Shown piece after piece: positions 41,538-52,156 of a stretch of DNA of 64,000 nucleotides; position 1 is the first letter of the stretch; every line of letters starts with the position of its first letter. Where the stretch lies: NCBI GenBank assembly GCA_013400155.1, contig VXBM01000192.1:582149-646148 (forward strand), in the 5' to 3' direction. This DNA comes from Helopsaltes ochotensis (lineage: Eukaryota; Chordata; Aves; Passeriformes; Locustellidae). A model generated the notes under the pieces. The model ran no database searches, had not been told where the DNA came from, and was given only the letters and a program-made list of their open reading frames with translations. The translations under genes were made by a program, and so were the position numbers.

Positions 41538-41935
41538 TGTTAGGAGGGGTCCGTATACAATATACAGTCACTCTATATTGTATATAATATAATGTATAAA
41601 AAATCATTAAAATTCTGAAGGGGACTAATGTAGGAGATACCATATTCCCTCCTGAGCATCTTCTCCATACACCACAGTATCAGAGGACCCTCCATCATCT
41701 CCACAGCCTTGTCTATAAGAAGTGAGGGTGCACTCCTCAGGGACAAGGAGTCAGTACCACAGGCTGAAGAAAGCCCCAGCCTGTGTCCTGCAGTGGGGGT
41801 GGACTTATTTGCCCCTTATACCAGTCTATAAAAGGGGTTGCTGCCCTTCCAGACCTGCTTTGCCCCATTTAGTCCATTAAAAGCAAGGTGCTGCTGAGTT
41901 TTTATTGCGCACTGGAGTGCCTGCACCAAAATGCA
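41538..41935 (+). mobile_element. Candidate endogenous retrovirus LTR (+ strand)
   Basis: The layout is LTR-like. It begins TGTTAGGAGG and carries a TATA box (TATAAAAG, 41827-41834). A poly(A) hexamer ATTAAA follows 49 bases later (41876-41881), and the element ends in CA at 41934-41935. One base further on is TGGTGCCGGAGGGG (from 41937), which resembles a tRNA primer-binding site because it starts with TGG. About 398 bases is a normal LTR length. An 11-bp inverted repeat lies near its 5' end. I see no gag-like frame downstream and did not find a second copy in the window. The call rests on architecture, not on a database match; it may instead be a fortuitous arrangement. Confidence 0.45.
41554..41584. 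repeat. Perfect 11-bp inverted repeat (AT-rich hairpin)
   Basis: TATACAATATA (41554-41564) and TATATTGTATA (41574-41584) are exact reverse complements with a 9-base loop. The hairpin sits in the first 50 bases of the candidate LTR. Confidence 0.9.
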
Positions 41936-42910
41936 GTGGTGCCGGAGGGGATCTTTTGAACCATTGTTTTTCAGGTTCCAGTCCTTAAGATCCAAGAAGG
42001 GCTTTAATTATTGTGGTTCTGAGTATAGTTCATTCAGGTTTTCTCAACTGCTTATTCATCTCTTCCTGTGGTAGGGCTTGCAGACCCGGCTGGTACCAAT
42101 GATAGCAAAACTAAATTTCTTTTTGAAGAATCAGCACTTCATTTTTAAATTACCCCTCTGATACAAGCTAAGATGAAGGAAAGATTTTCCCTCTCTCAAC
42201 TTAAAAGGAAACAGTAATTTTCTCCTTTTATTTGAACACTATTCTATCCCATGATTTTTCTCTCTTTGCCATAGAAATTTTGAAATCAAGCCAAATAACA
42301 AAAAGAAAAGATGGTATTGTAAATCTTGGACATGAACTCTCCACCTTGGACTTTAAAACATAAAGTCAATTCCAGTTCTTCCTGGGTTTTACCTTTGAAC
42401 TTCCCTGAGATTTCTGCTTTCTAATTTGTAAACAGGAATAATACCTTCCTGTCTCAGAGGACTGTTGTAAGAATCTTAACTGTGTTTGTAGGATGTTGGG
42501 ACGTGGCAACACACGCATGGATATGGAGGTACACATATGTGCATACTTGTATGCATCTATGGATGGGGGTACAGACGGGTTTTATTTTTGTGTGCCTCCT
42601 GTTTTTTGTTTTCACAGTATCACTATTTTCCTAAAACACAAAAGATTTCTTGTAGAGAAGAGAATGTTGGTTCATTTACCTGAAGATCAGATTGCACATG
42701 AATGGAACATATTTTCTTGACATAATGTTAGAAGATTCTGGTATTTGAAAAAATTAGCACAACGGAGGCTCAAAACCAGCTGTCACTGGCAATGTATTGT
42801 GATATTACCATATCTTTCAAAGCAATCTGTGATGGAAAAGGGAAGTCACACTTCACCTAGATACCCCTCTCCCTCCCTAATTTTCCGAGTTAAAATAACA
42901 TGTTTCTGAA
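41936..42910. other. Intergenic stretch between the two LTR-like elements
   Basis: Mostly AT-rich DNA with no recognisable coding remnant. If the upstream element is an LTR, its first bases would be the primer-binding site and leader. No gag-like reading frame is visible. Confidence 0.5.
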
Positions 42911-43265
42911 TGTGATGGTTGAACTCCAGCTCCACACAGCTGCTCACTCCCTCTTCCCCAGTGTGATGGGGGAGAGAACCAGAAGGGTAAAAGTGAGACA
43001 CTCGAGGGTTGAGACAAAGACTGTTTAACAGGGAAAGCAAAAGCCACACATGTGAGCAAAGCAGAACAAGAAATTCATGCACCACTTCCCATGGGCAGGC
43101 AGGTATCCAGTCAACCCAGGAAAGTCGAACAACACCACATGTAATGGTGACTTGAGAAGATAAACTCCATTGGTCCAAACATTCCCCCCTTTCCTTTTTC
43201 CTCCCCCAGCTTTATATACTGCTCATGACACCGTATAGTGTGGGATATTCCCTCTGCCAAAGCAG
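42911..43265 (-). mobile_element. Truncated avian endogenous retrovirus LTR (- strand)
   Basis: Recognised as a member of a common avian LTR family. Read on the - strand it has a TATA box (complement of TTTATATA at 43211-43218) preceded by the family's sequence around GTCATGAGCAGTATATAAAG. A degenerate poly(A) signal lies about 180 bases downstream (complement of TTTAAC at 43024-43029; family usually ATTAAA). The LTR end, with terminal ACA, is at 42911. The upstream part of U3 is missing beyond about 43265. Sequence decay and truncation indicate an old solo LTR fragment. No internal viral genes are attached. Confidence 0.75.
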
Positions 43266-46200
43266 ATATTTTCTTTCTGTTGCTTACAACCCTTCAAAAG
43301 AATATAAGCAGGCCAAAGCCCACACGAATGCCACCTTTTGTTCCCAGGACTTCAGAGGATGGCTCACCCCTCCCTGCTGCTTTGGGTTTTTGTAGGCATT
43401 CTCCTTTCCTCCAACTTTTGAAGATGGAAACTTCACAGCAGTCAGTACAGGTTGCCCAACAACATATCTGGAAACTCCTTCCCTCAATGATGACAGTCTA
43501 CAGTGGGATAACCCTCTGCCCTGGCCTGAGGGTTATGTCTTCATTATGTCTATTTATTGTCTGCTCTGTTAAAATTCCCTCTGCTATTACCTTTACCCTG
43601 TCCTTTACACACACCAGAGGTTACAGCACTCCACTGACAAATCTTGTTGGAACAAGAAGCTGATCAATAAAAGATTACAGAAAGCTCTCTTTCTATTTTG
43701 CAACATGGACCTGCTAGAACTCTGCTGCAAAGACTCATGTCCTAAACAATTTAGAGATGCCACAAAATGACTCCTGTTTTGTTGCATTAAACCACAAATT
43801 ATGAGCTAGATTTCTATTCTGGTATTATTCAGCTCCTTCCAATGCAGTTTAACAGCTGGAAATGAGAAGGCAGCAGCTCCTGGTTACCAGGCAACCCTTC
43901 CCAACCACCAGCAGCTTGCCCCAGGGTTCAGGGTTTGAGAGCTGCTCTGCAGTGACAGCTTTTCTGCCTTCTTCCAAGCCCAGACTGATGCATGGAGGCT
44001 GCTTTGGAGCAGAGCTCCCTCTAAGAGCTCAAAGCCCTGTCAAGAGCTACATCTCGTTAAAACTCTATTTCTGTCTCTCACTGTCACATTATATTGTGTT
44101 ATATAGCTGGGAGTTTAGCCACTGACTTGCAATAAGCCAATTGTTTTTTTCAATGCACAAGTAAGTTTTTCAGCTATGGGGTTCATTGCTTTGAGTTAAT
44201 CAGAGTGGTAAAGAATGCATCATGCTCTTCTGCTTTCAAAGGCAGCAATGGGTATCTGTCCCTCCTGCCTTGGAGAGACAGATCCAACTCAAGTAATGTC
44301 TCAGCAATTCCACTTGCCATATTGGTGTTTATATCATTCCTGGTGAGGTTTTGTAGGGTAGAATGCATTGTATGGGCTTATACTTGTTCTTACTGTTTTG
44401 CTTCAATATTCTTCTCCTCCTCCTGTCATCCTTGAATTTATTTATATTTATTTTAGGCTTTATTCAGGCAACTAAAAATCCCCTAGGACACAAGCACATG
44501 TGGAACACATAGGAATAAAAGCCATGATGACCTCATAGTACATTGATATACCAATGGCCTAATGAACCACAAATCCTATCCATCAACAATGTTTATGAAA
44601 CACCTTACATCACTCATAACTTCATTCCTACTCAGAGTCTGGTTTGGGATTCAGGTTTGTTGAACTCTTGTCCTCGGTATAAGTCAGAACTGGGCTCAAT
44701 CTGCTGACACTGCTGTGTTTTCTCTCAACTCTTTCCTGACAATCGTGCAGGTCATGATGATTTCTTCATCATCAGGGTGCCCTTTGTTTTAACTCAGCAC
44801 ACTTCCACTGGGTTGAGGACGTCAGAGAAAACAGAAGAAGAAACATAAGCATCCATGTTGGTGCAATGCTTAAAAGCAAGATTAAATTGTCTCAGCTGCA
44901 GAGCATCCAGCAAGAAAATTGATGGCCCTGAAGAGAAATTGGACCCTTGCACGGTCTTTTTCTGGTCATTCAGTTCTGCATATGGACATGGGCATGACCA
45001 GCACCATAGGAAAAGCTCTTCTCCCTCTCCCTCCAGCATAATGCATCACTGTCAGAAAATAGGGTTTGGATCCTTTATTGAAGAGAGACATGAATTAGAG
45101 AGTCTTTTATGAAATTTCTTATTGAGTAAATGACATCTGTGAAAGATGAACAATGTTTCTTCTACATTTCTCTTCATTAATTCAGCTCCATTTTTTACCC
45201 AAATTTTTGTTTCTGTCTCTAATCTACATTTACTTATTGTTCTCATCCATTTAATCATCACTAGAATTAAGCATATTTTGAAAGTTAACCCTTTTCTTCT
45301 TGAGTCAATATACGTTAATCACTCAAAAGAATTGTGCAGTATAAGGACACCTTTTCTGTGATTGTTTTTACTAGAAAATGTTTAATTTGAACACATCAGA
45401 GAAGAGGAATTTTATGCCATCAACATTATTAAAGACCTCTGGATGAAATTTCACATTCTCATACAAAAATATTGGCCTGATCTAAACAAAGGCACATATT
45501 TATGTGGCTCCATGAAGGACTTATATTTGGAAGAGGAGAAAGTAGTTTTTCATACCTATCCCTGAATCTGAAAATAGCCTGAATCTAAGCATGGCTTCTA
45601 ATTGTTTTTAGTTGCAGTTTCTCATCCTTCTGGCATTCTTTTTCATCACCACTTTCATTCTACATCAATGAGTGCCTTTGTATAACGTTTCACATATACA
45701 TTAATAATGTCTTGCAGTGGAGTGGCATGACTATCCAGCATCATGCTGAGTGCCTGGAAATGTTCTTGGAAGGCTTTCATCCCATTTTTGTTACCTTACA
45801 ACTTTCACTTCTCATCATCACAAATACATTACAATTTTAATTTCTTTTGATTCGCTTTACAGCCAAGCATTAAATGAAGCTGACATGTTCAAAGTTCTGT
45901 TGTTTTTAAAAAGTAAAGTGCAGGCTGTGCAAAAAGCTCCAGCTCATCTGTGGCAGCAGCACATTAGGAGAAGGTCCAGATGGATGTACCAAACAGGTTT
46001 CTCAAGCAGCAGGGATTGCATTGGTGCCATGAAAGGTTCCTGTCTTGCAGTCTGGGTTCAATTCCTGCTGATGACAAACAGAAATCTGACATTTTTTATC
46101 TGGGAACTAATACTTTGTCTGATTAACTGAGGTCCACCTGGGCAAGCTCCACAGGTTGCTACAGGAGATTTTTCATCCTTGGGTGAAACAAGATTACAAA

Positions 46201-47779
46201 TCCTCAGGTCTTAAAAATGACACTGTTTCAGTAAGAAATTTTTGTGTGATTTTTCCATGCAGTCAAGGTTTGTGTGTGTGTGTGTGTGTGTGTGAAGAGA
46301 GTAGGATATTTGGGGCTCTACTTTTTTGATGTAAATTACTTGTCAGGGGCATTCTAGAGTTATTTTTGGTCTGTCTGCCCACAGTAGTTCCAGTTTGTGA
46401 GCTCCCTTCTTTGCCTTGTCACATGTGGGTGAAAATCAAGACACCTTTCAATCTCTACAAAATTCTATGTTGCAAAATGGCAACATAAAGAGAGACTAGA
46501 GAAACATTTAGTGATGGTACAACAAGCAAGCAAGAAATCTATTACTACTGAATTTAATATCCTCAACTGGATAATAGACATGCAAAGGCAGGAGTGAGAT
46601 AAAAGGAATTGGGCTTTCTCCACAATGCAATTAACTTCACAATCTAATGCTTGGATCCCAGAGGTAGAAACAGAGGTACTGTTTTAAAAATGGAGAAAAG
46701 CAAAGCTGTTATTTTTCAAAGGGAGTAAGAAGTAAAAAGCAGAGTCAGTTATGGAAGATTCTCTTCTAGCTTCTCCGTCTTCTCCTCAACATCTTGTCAT
46801 GATAAATACAACAGCCTCATTGGGCTCCCCACCTCCAGGTGCTTAGTGATGACTCAGACTGCACAGAAAACAGACCCTCTGGTCCTGCATCCCCACCTCA
46901 ACCCTTCGATGTCCTGCAGATGTATATAATAAACCAGGAGCTGTGATTTCCTGTAGGCTGTGGAGGGAGGCCTGGTGCTGTTGGATGGTGCCATTTAGTC
47001 CGAGAGTTCACCCACGGATGGCAGTGGCATGTTCTGTCCAGGAGTTTGCTCGTTGTCTTGATTGCTGCAGAAGGAGTGCAGATAAGCAATTTGGTTTTGC
47101 TATTGCCTAAAAAGCCAGTTTCAGCCACGATTTTAGCCTCTAATGAAAGGAAATCTCATTCACCTGGAGCCAAGTCAGGCACAGAGAGGACAAGATGACA
47201 GTTCAGAACTTCTTTGTCCTTGAAACTTCCAGTTTATTTCCTGGCATCAGCATGTGAATTATAGTTGACAACTAAGCAGCAAGTTCCAGATCTTAATGTG
47301 CTGAGTATATTTGGCATATGGTCAGCCTGTACTGCATTCTGATCAAGGGTCATGCAATTGGATCTCTTGCCCTCAGAGGGATTTTCTGGTTAGGTATGCT
47401 GCCTTCCACAATCAATTAATTTCTTAAATATTCTGATGTAATCTCATATCCTTCTACTCCTCCCTACTCATAGAATTCAAGAAAAATGGGAATGACACCT
47501 TAGGAACACTTTCAAAGGAAAAATAACAGGAAATTAATATGGAATGAGCACGTGTAACAGTCGCTTGCTCTAAAATCTGAGATACTTTGGCAGCGTGGGA
47601 CAACTCATAGCTCATGTCTAACCAATTTTTCCTTGAGGTCAAAAAAACACTTTACACAGAAGAGAGGGTCCTTCAGAAGTCAGGAACTGTGCACCTCATA
47701 GTGTCCCTGGCTAGAGGACTGACAGAAAGAAGGAAGGGCAGGTTTGGGAATCCCATCCTCTTGTCCAGAATGAATATAT
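43266..47779. other. Intergenic DNA, no gene recognised
   Basis: About 4.5 kb with short random-looking ORFs (up to 141 codons at 43238-43663). It contains a (TG)12 microsatellite. No further transposon was recognised. Confidence 0.55.
46271..46294. repeat. Dinucleotide microsatellite (TG)12
   Basis: Twelve uninterrupted TG units, the longest dinucleotide run in the window and likely polymorphic. Confidence 0.95.
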
Positions 47780-48222
47780 AGAGTCATAGAACAGTTTAGG
47801 TTGGGAAAAAAACTCTAAGATCATCAAATCCAACTGGTAACCCAGCACTTCCAGGTCCACCACCGAACCATGTCCCCAAGTGCCACACCCACACATTTTT
47901 TGAACACTTCCAGGGGTGGTGATTCCGCTATTTCCCTGGGCAGCCTGTGCCAATGCTTGACTGTTCTTACGGTGAAGAAATTTTTCCCAGTATCCAATCT
48001 AAGCTTCCCCTGGCACAACTTGAGGTCATATCTTCTTGTCCTTTGTCTTGTTGGCTGGGAGAAGAGACTGACCTCCACCTCACCTTACCTATTTTCAGGT
48101 AGTTGTGGTTGTAGGTGCCCCCTGAGCCTCCTTTACTCCAGGTTAAACAACCCCAGCCCCCTCAGCCGCTCCTCGTAACTTGTGCTCCAGACCCTTTACC
48201 TGCTTCATTGTCCTGCTTCTTC
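47780..48222 (-). mobile_element. CR1 LINE 3' fragment (- strand)
   Basis: This is a typical 5'-truncated avian CR1 non-LTR retrotransposon. On the + strand it starts with the reverse complement of the CR1 3' end (GAGTCATAGAACAGTTTAGG, then AAGATCATCAAATCCAAC). The - strand frame (within 47824-48078) encodes the recognisable C-terminal end of CR1 ORF2, including FFTVRTVKHWHRLPREIAES and PPLEVFKKCVGVALGDMV. The family's downstream complement, seen near 48130-48222 as CTCCAGGTTAAACAACCCC and related words, marks the other side. Only about 440 bases remain of a several-kb element. It is not mobile. Confidence 0.9.
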
Positions 48223-48839
48223 AGCTCTAAAGTTGTGAGGCGCCTACATACTCTTTTCAGGACACTTTTCATTTCAGTCTGCAGTTTGGTGACTACAATG
48301 TAATTAGTTGCAGGAAGCTAAAGGAACTTTGCTCAGTTAAAGCTTCTTTCTGCTACACCTCTGCAGCTTGGCTACACACTATGCACAGGTTTCTTTTGAG
48401 AATAAGTAAGGAAGAGAAACCAAAGGACATTCATTGGAATTTGAAGTAAATGTCTCAGGGTTCGTTAACTGATGAATCACTTTCAGGTTTTTTTGATCCT
48501 TAACCAACACCTTCTAGTTGTATTTTTTGTCACTTCTCTCAAAACTTGTTAAATTTGGCGCATATTTCTGGTTAGTGTCTAAAAACCAGCTGAAACTAAT
48601 CCTACAGATTCAGATTTATATTTGAAAACCTCTGTGTCTAGATTACTCTAAAATCAAAAGAGTCTAAAATGGGACATGCTGAGAGTACAAGCACTTCATA
48701 TAACATTGTTTTAATATTTTCAGCATGATTTTTCTATCCTGTTTTTCATGTTCCCCTAGACATTACTGGACAACTGAGACCAGATAACAACAACAACAAC
48801 AACAAATCCATGAATTCTGAAGAAAATTAAACTGTTGCT
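48223..48839. other. Intergenic DNA with (AAC)6 microsatellite
   Basis: AT-rich stretch between two CR1-related pieces. It has no recognisable coding sequence. (AAC)6 is at 48786-48803. Confidence 0.6.
48786..48803. repeat. Trinucleotide microsatellite (AAC)6
   Basis: Six exact AAC units. Confidence 0.95.
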
Positions 48840-49935
48840 TTATTCAACTCATTGCTTAAATCTGCCTTAAATGCTACCATGCCAGAAGAATGGAAGGTGG
48901 AAAATACAGCTATTGAAAAGACTTCTGAGCTCACCAAAATCAGTGTTTTGATGTCTGTGCCAAGTAACTTACTGGAAAACATAATAAAGAATAGAACTGG
49001 TGAACTGAATGATATGTTGGAGAAGAATCAGCATTGCATACCAAGAAGGATGTCTTGTTTTGCAAACCCATTTGAGATTCAAGAAGTCATATTGATTTAG
49101 GTAAGGATGGTTCTGATAGTATTAGATACTTGGATTTTAAAAAACTTTTGAGCTGGTCTTTTACCATGTGCTCTCAAAGTGTGATCATATGGGATAAACA
49201 GAAAAGGATAAAAAAATCTGAAAGAAAGAAAACTCATCATTAGATTACACAATATAATGTACTTTCCAGAACCCACAAAAATTTCTGCTGTTCAACATCT
49301 TCAGAAATTTTATGGAGAAGCTTAATGCCATGAGGTCAGTTGGCAGATAACACAAAATTCATCTGAACAGACAAATCTTTAACTGGTAATCAAGAATATC
49401 AGAAGACTTTTAGCAAAAAAGCCCAACTTTTATCTTGGCTTAGTGAATTGGATTTACTTGCTGAGAGGTCACATCAGTGACAAAAGCGTACAAAGACTGT
49501 ATATCCAAGGATAAGGTGGAATCATAGAGGGAAGGGAGAGTGGGACAACCTGTTTTGGTAGCAAGAAGCCATTCAGTTGGTTTGGCTGTATCACTTGATA
49601 ACACTCTTAACATGACAGGGTAATAAATGACAAGTGAAATTTAATATACAGACATGCAAAGTGGCACACCCATAAAAGACAAGCTTCACCTTCTGTATTC
49701 ACTGGTAAATCAGAACTCAGGACAGTGTTTTCCACTCAGGAAAGAGATCTCAGATCTCTTGTTCATGGCTCTGTGGAAAGAACAGAAGTGATCCATGCAA
49801 TGTTTGAAAATAGTAAGAAAAAAACATAAGAAAGAAAGAAGCAGGACACTGTTGCTATAAAATCATACCTTGAATATTGCATGTAGTTTTGTCCACATTG
49901 TCTGAGAAAAAGTATACATAGAAAACATACAGGGC
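48840..49935 (+). pseudogene. Decayed CR1/L2-type LINE reverse transcriptase relic
   Basis: Reverse transcriptase landmarks of CR1/L2-type LINEs appear in the correct order on the + strand, broken by stops and frame changes. First, in an ORF ending at 49100, there is a stretch like the RT fingers region (SVPSNLLENIIKNR and RRMSCFANPFE, compare SVxxKLLExIIKxR and RxSCLTNLxEF). Next is YLDFKKL (49127-49147), motif A, where the family has YLDFxKAFD. Then a NIF word followed by ADNTKF (49343-49360), motif C, where the family has ADDTKL; the second catalytic Asp is now Asn. Last is LEYCM-stop-FCPH (49869-49898), the family's LEYCVQFWSPH. It is an ancient, dead copy much older than the CR1 3' fragment nearby. 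Boundaries are approximate. Confidence 0.75.
49742..49760. repeat. 9-bp near-perfect palindrome
   Basis: AAGAGATCT, one C, then AGATCTCTT. An exact inverted repeat with a single-base centre, lying inside the LINE relic. Confidence 0.85.
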
Positions 49936-51599
49936 AGGATGAAAAGATGGGGAATGGTTTCTGTTGGAGGGGCTCAGGCTGCAATCCCAGAGCAGACTAT
50001 GGTTTTACTGCTGCAATCCCACTCCACGTTTCTTCAAGTTGTCACTGAGCTGCTTCAGCACAGTAACCTGGTAGAAAACACACACACACAAAAAAAAGGA
50101 AGAGTTTCCTGCTAGGTGACTGAGCTGAACTGGCACAGCCACATCTGTGGACATGGGCAGGGGGATGCAAAACAGAGGCAGGAAAGTGGCAGCCGTCCTA
50201 GGAAACCTCTGCCTTCAGCTGTAGCTTCAGAAACCACTTCGGCCAGCTTTGCTGATGAAATTAGGCCCAAGCTCCTTTGCCTGCAGCTACTCCCTGTTAC
50301 CCCTGAAAGCCTCCCCTTTTGGTGTTTGTGCAGCTGTTCAGCAACTCAGTGGGGGAACTGATCTGAAACAAAATTATTAATTTTTGTTGGACTATTCTGA
50401 TGGAGTTTGCAGCATGCTAGCACAAAAAACGGATGTGGCCAAAGGAGAGAAAAAAGCAAAGAGACCAGAAGGACTGCTCCTTTGAGCAATGCCAGCTCAA
50501 AAGGATTTGGAAACAAGTAAGAGACCAAAGCTCCATAGTTCAGGAAAAAGGATGGTTCTGAAATCATATGAGAGAGGTCTATAAACTGGTATGGTGAGAA
50601 GAAATAGGGCATGATTATTCACTATTTTTTAGATGACAAAAATTGATGTACCCTGTAAAATTATTTAGCACTGGATTTAAAACCAGTGAGAAAAAATTCC
50701 TGTCTAGACTTTGTGCAAATTTGAGACCTCCCCACCACTCCTGGAGCCCTGATGTACCAACAGATCAAAAAACTATTTGACAAATTCATAGAGAAGTGGT
50801 ACATTTGCTGCTGTTAGGGTTGCAGTGGATACCATTTAACTCCTGAGAGCTTTTTCTCTGCACTTCAGGAGATGAAAATAGAAAGAAAAGGCCACTCCCT
50901 GGTGCTTTATATGTTTTTATACTGTTATCTCTATGTGTACTATTGGCCATTGTTAGACAGAAGATACCAGCCTAGCGACAGCTGTTTTGAATGAGGCTGG
51001 CTTTTCTGTTTTCACCTACTTTACTTCAACTCTATGTGATTATGAATACATTGTTTACATTTGTTATATTATATTTGCAGTAATTATTGTGGAGACACAC
51101 AATCTGTATTAGATATACCTGAAGAACATTTAAACTAGACAAGATTTTTTTTTCTGACACAAATTATGCCACTGAAGTTTTCTTGAAGAATGTATAGTTG
51201 TGGTGTTACTGGAGCTATTTGTCACATTGACCCTTCGACAGAGCAGTGCAGATAAAGGGGCGGCTTTAAAGCAGTGGCAGTAGATAGCCTAAGTGCAGCT
51301 CTGGGCTCTGACCCTACAGCTCTGGGTTACAGCTAACCTAGTAACCACTGGGTTTCCCACAGTGGATGTGTGCTATGTAACTACAGACGGACACGGGACA
51401 GTAAAGCACGGCTTGCAACATACTGGTAATCAACAACACTCATCTCTTTCCTGGGGAGCTCATCCTCAAATACTGGAACAAACTGAAAAACGCATTTCTG
51501 ACGAAAACCTGTATTGGTGCGTGGGGAGAACCCAAGTTTCTAATTTATGGCAGGATTGGGTTGGGTTTGGTGCCAGCTTCTCCCTTCCTAGCGATGAGC
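49936..51599. other. Intergenic DNA upstream of GAS6
   Basis: About 1.7 kb without a recognisable gene. It includes a (CA)6-A7 run at 50079-50097. GC content rises towards the GAS6 CpG island from about 51,540. Confidence 0.6.
50079..50097. repeat. (CA)6 followed by A7
   Basis: Short CA microsatellite running into a poly-A tract. Confidence 0.9.
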
Positions 51600-51813
51600 C
51601 CGGGAGCTATTAAAGAGATGTGCCTGGAGGTGAGGGCGCAGTCTCCCCGCCCGCTCCCCGCGTCCTACTGGCCGCCCATCGGCCCGACTGCCGTGACCGC
51701 CCCCGCCGCTCGGCACGGCCGCTCCCGGGCGGCCGGGCAGGTACGCGGGGCCGGCCGAGGTGTGTCCCTGTGCGGCGGCTCGGCGCTGCCTTGTGAGGAT
51801 TGGGTAGGGCGGG
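51600..51813 (+). promoter_or_regulatory. GAS6: GAS6 CpG-island promoter region (upstream half)
   Basis: Composition switches sharply to GC-rich and CpG-dense. GC-box-like words include CCCCGCCC near 51,647, GACCGCCCCCGCCGC near 51,695, and TAGGGCGGG just before the gap. No good TATA box is present, as is usual for CpG-island promoters. Donor-like sites (GGAG|GTGAGG near 51,630 and GGCAG|GTACGC near 51,740) could belong to a 5' untranslated exon or be chance. The assignment to GAS6 rests on the Gla exon about 600 bases downstream. CpG islands often fire in both directions, so a divergent transcript is possible. Confidence 0.65.
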
Positions 51814-52156
51814 NNNNNNNNNNNNNNNNNNNNNNNNNNNNNNNNNNNNNNNNNNNNNNNNNNNNNNNNNNNNNNNNNNNNNNNNNNNNNNNNNNNNNNN
51901 NNNNNNNNNNNNNNNNNNNNNNNNNNNNNNNNNNNNNNNNNNNNNNNNNNNNNNNNNNNNNNNNNNNNNNNNNNNNNNNNNNNNNNNNNNNNNNNNNNNN
52001 NNNNNNNNNNNNNNNNNNNNNNNNNNNNNNNNNNNNNNNNNNNNNNNNNNNNNNNNNNNNNNNNNNNNNNNNNNNNNNNNNNNNNNNNNNNNNNNNNNNN
52101 NNNNNNNNNNNNNNNNNNNNNNNNNNNNNNNNNNNNNNNNNNNNNNNNNNNNNNNN
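51814..52156. other. Assembly gap (343 N), probably hiding GAS6 exon 1
   Basis: A run of 343 undetermined bases inside the CpG island. The GAS6 first exon (start codon and signal peptide) is not convincingly visible in the flanking sequence, so most or all of it probably lies here. The first GT-containing site after the gap, GCC|GTGAGG with the donor at 52164, is a plausible exon 1 donor. Confidence 0.75.

Noticed and set aside
45750..46130. 126-codon + strand ORF, considered as a retroelement remnant
   Set aside because: No reverse transcriptase, integrase or gag motif could be seen in the translation.
51561..51813. ORF beginning near 51,561 considered as GAS6 coding exon 1
   Set aside because: The translation has no hydrophobic signal-peptide core and continues only because the gap is read as open. 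It is better explained as promoter or 5' untranslated CpG island.
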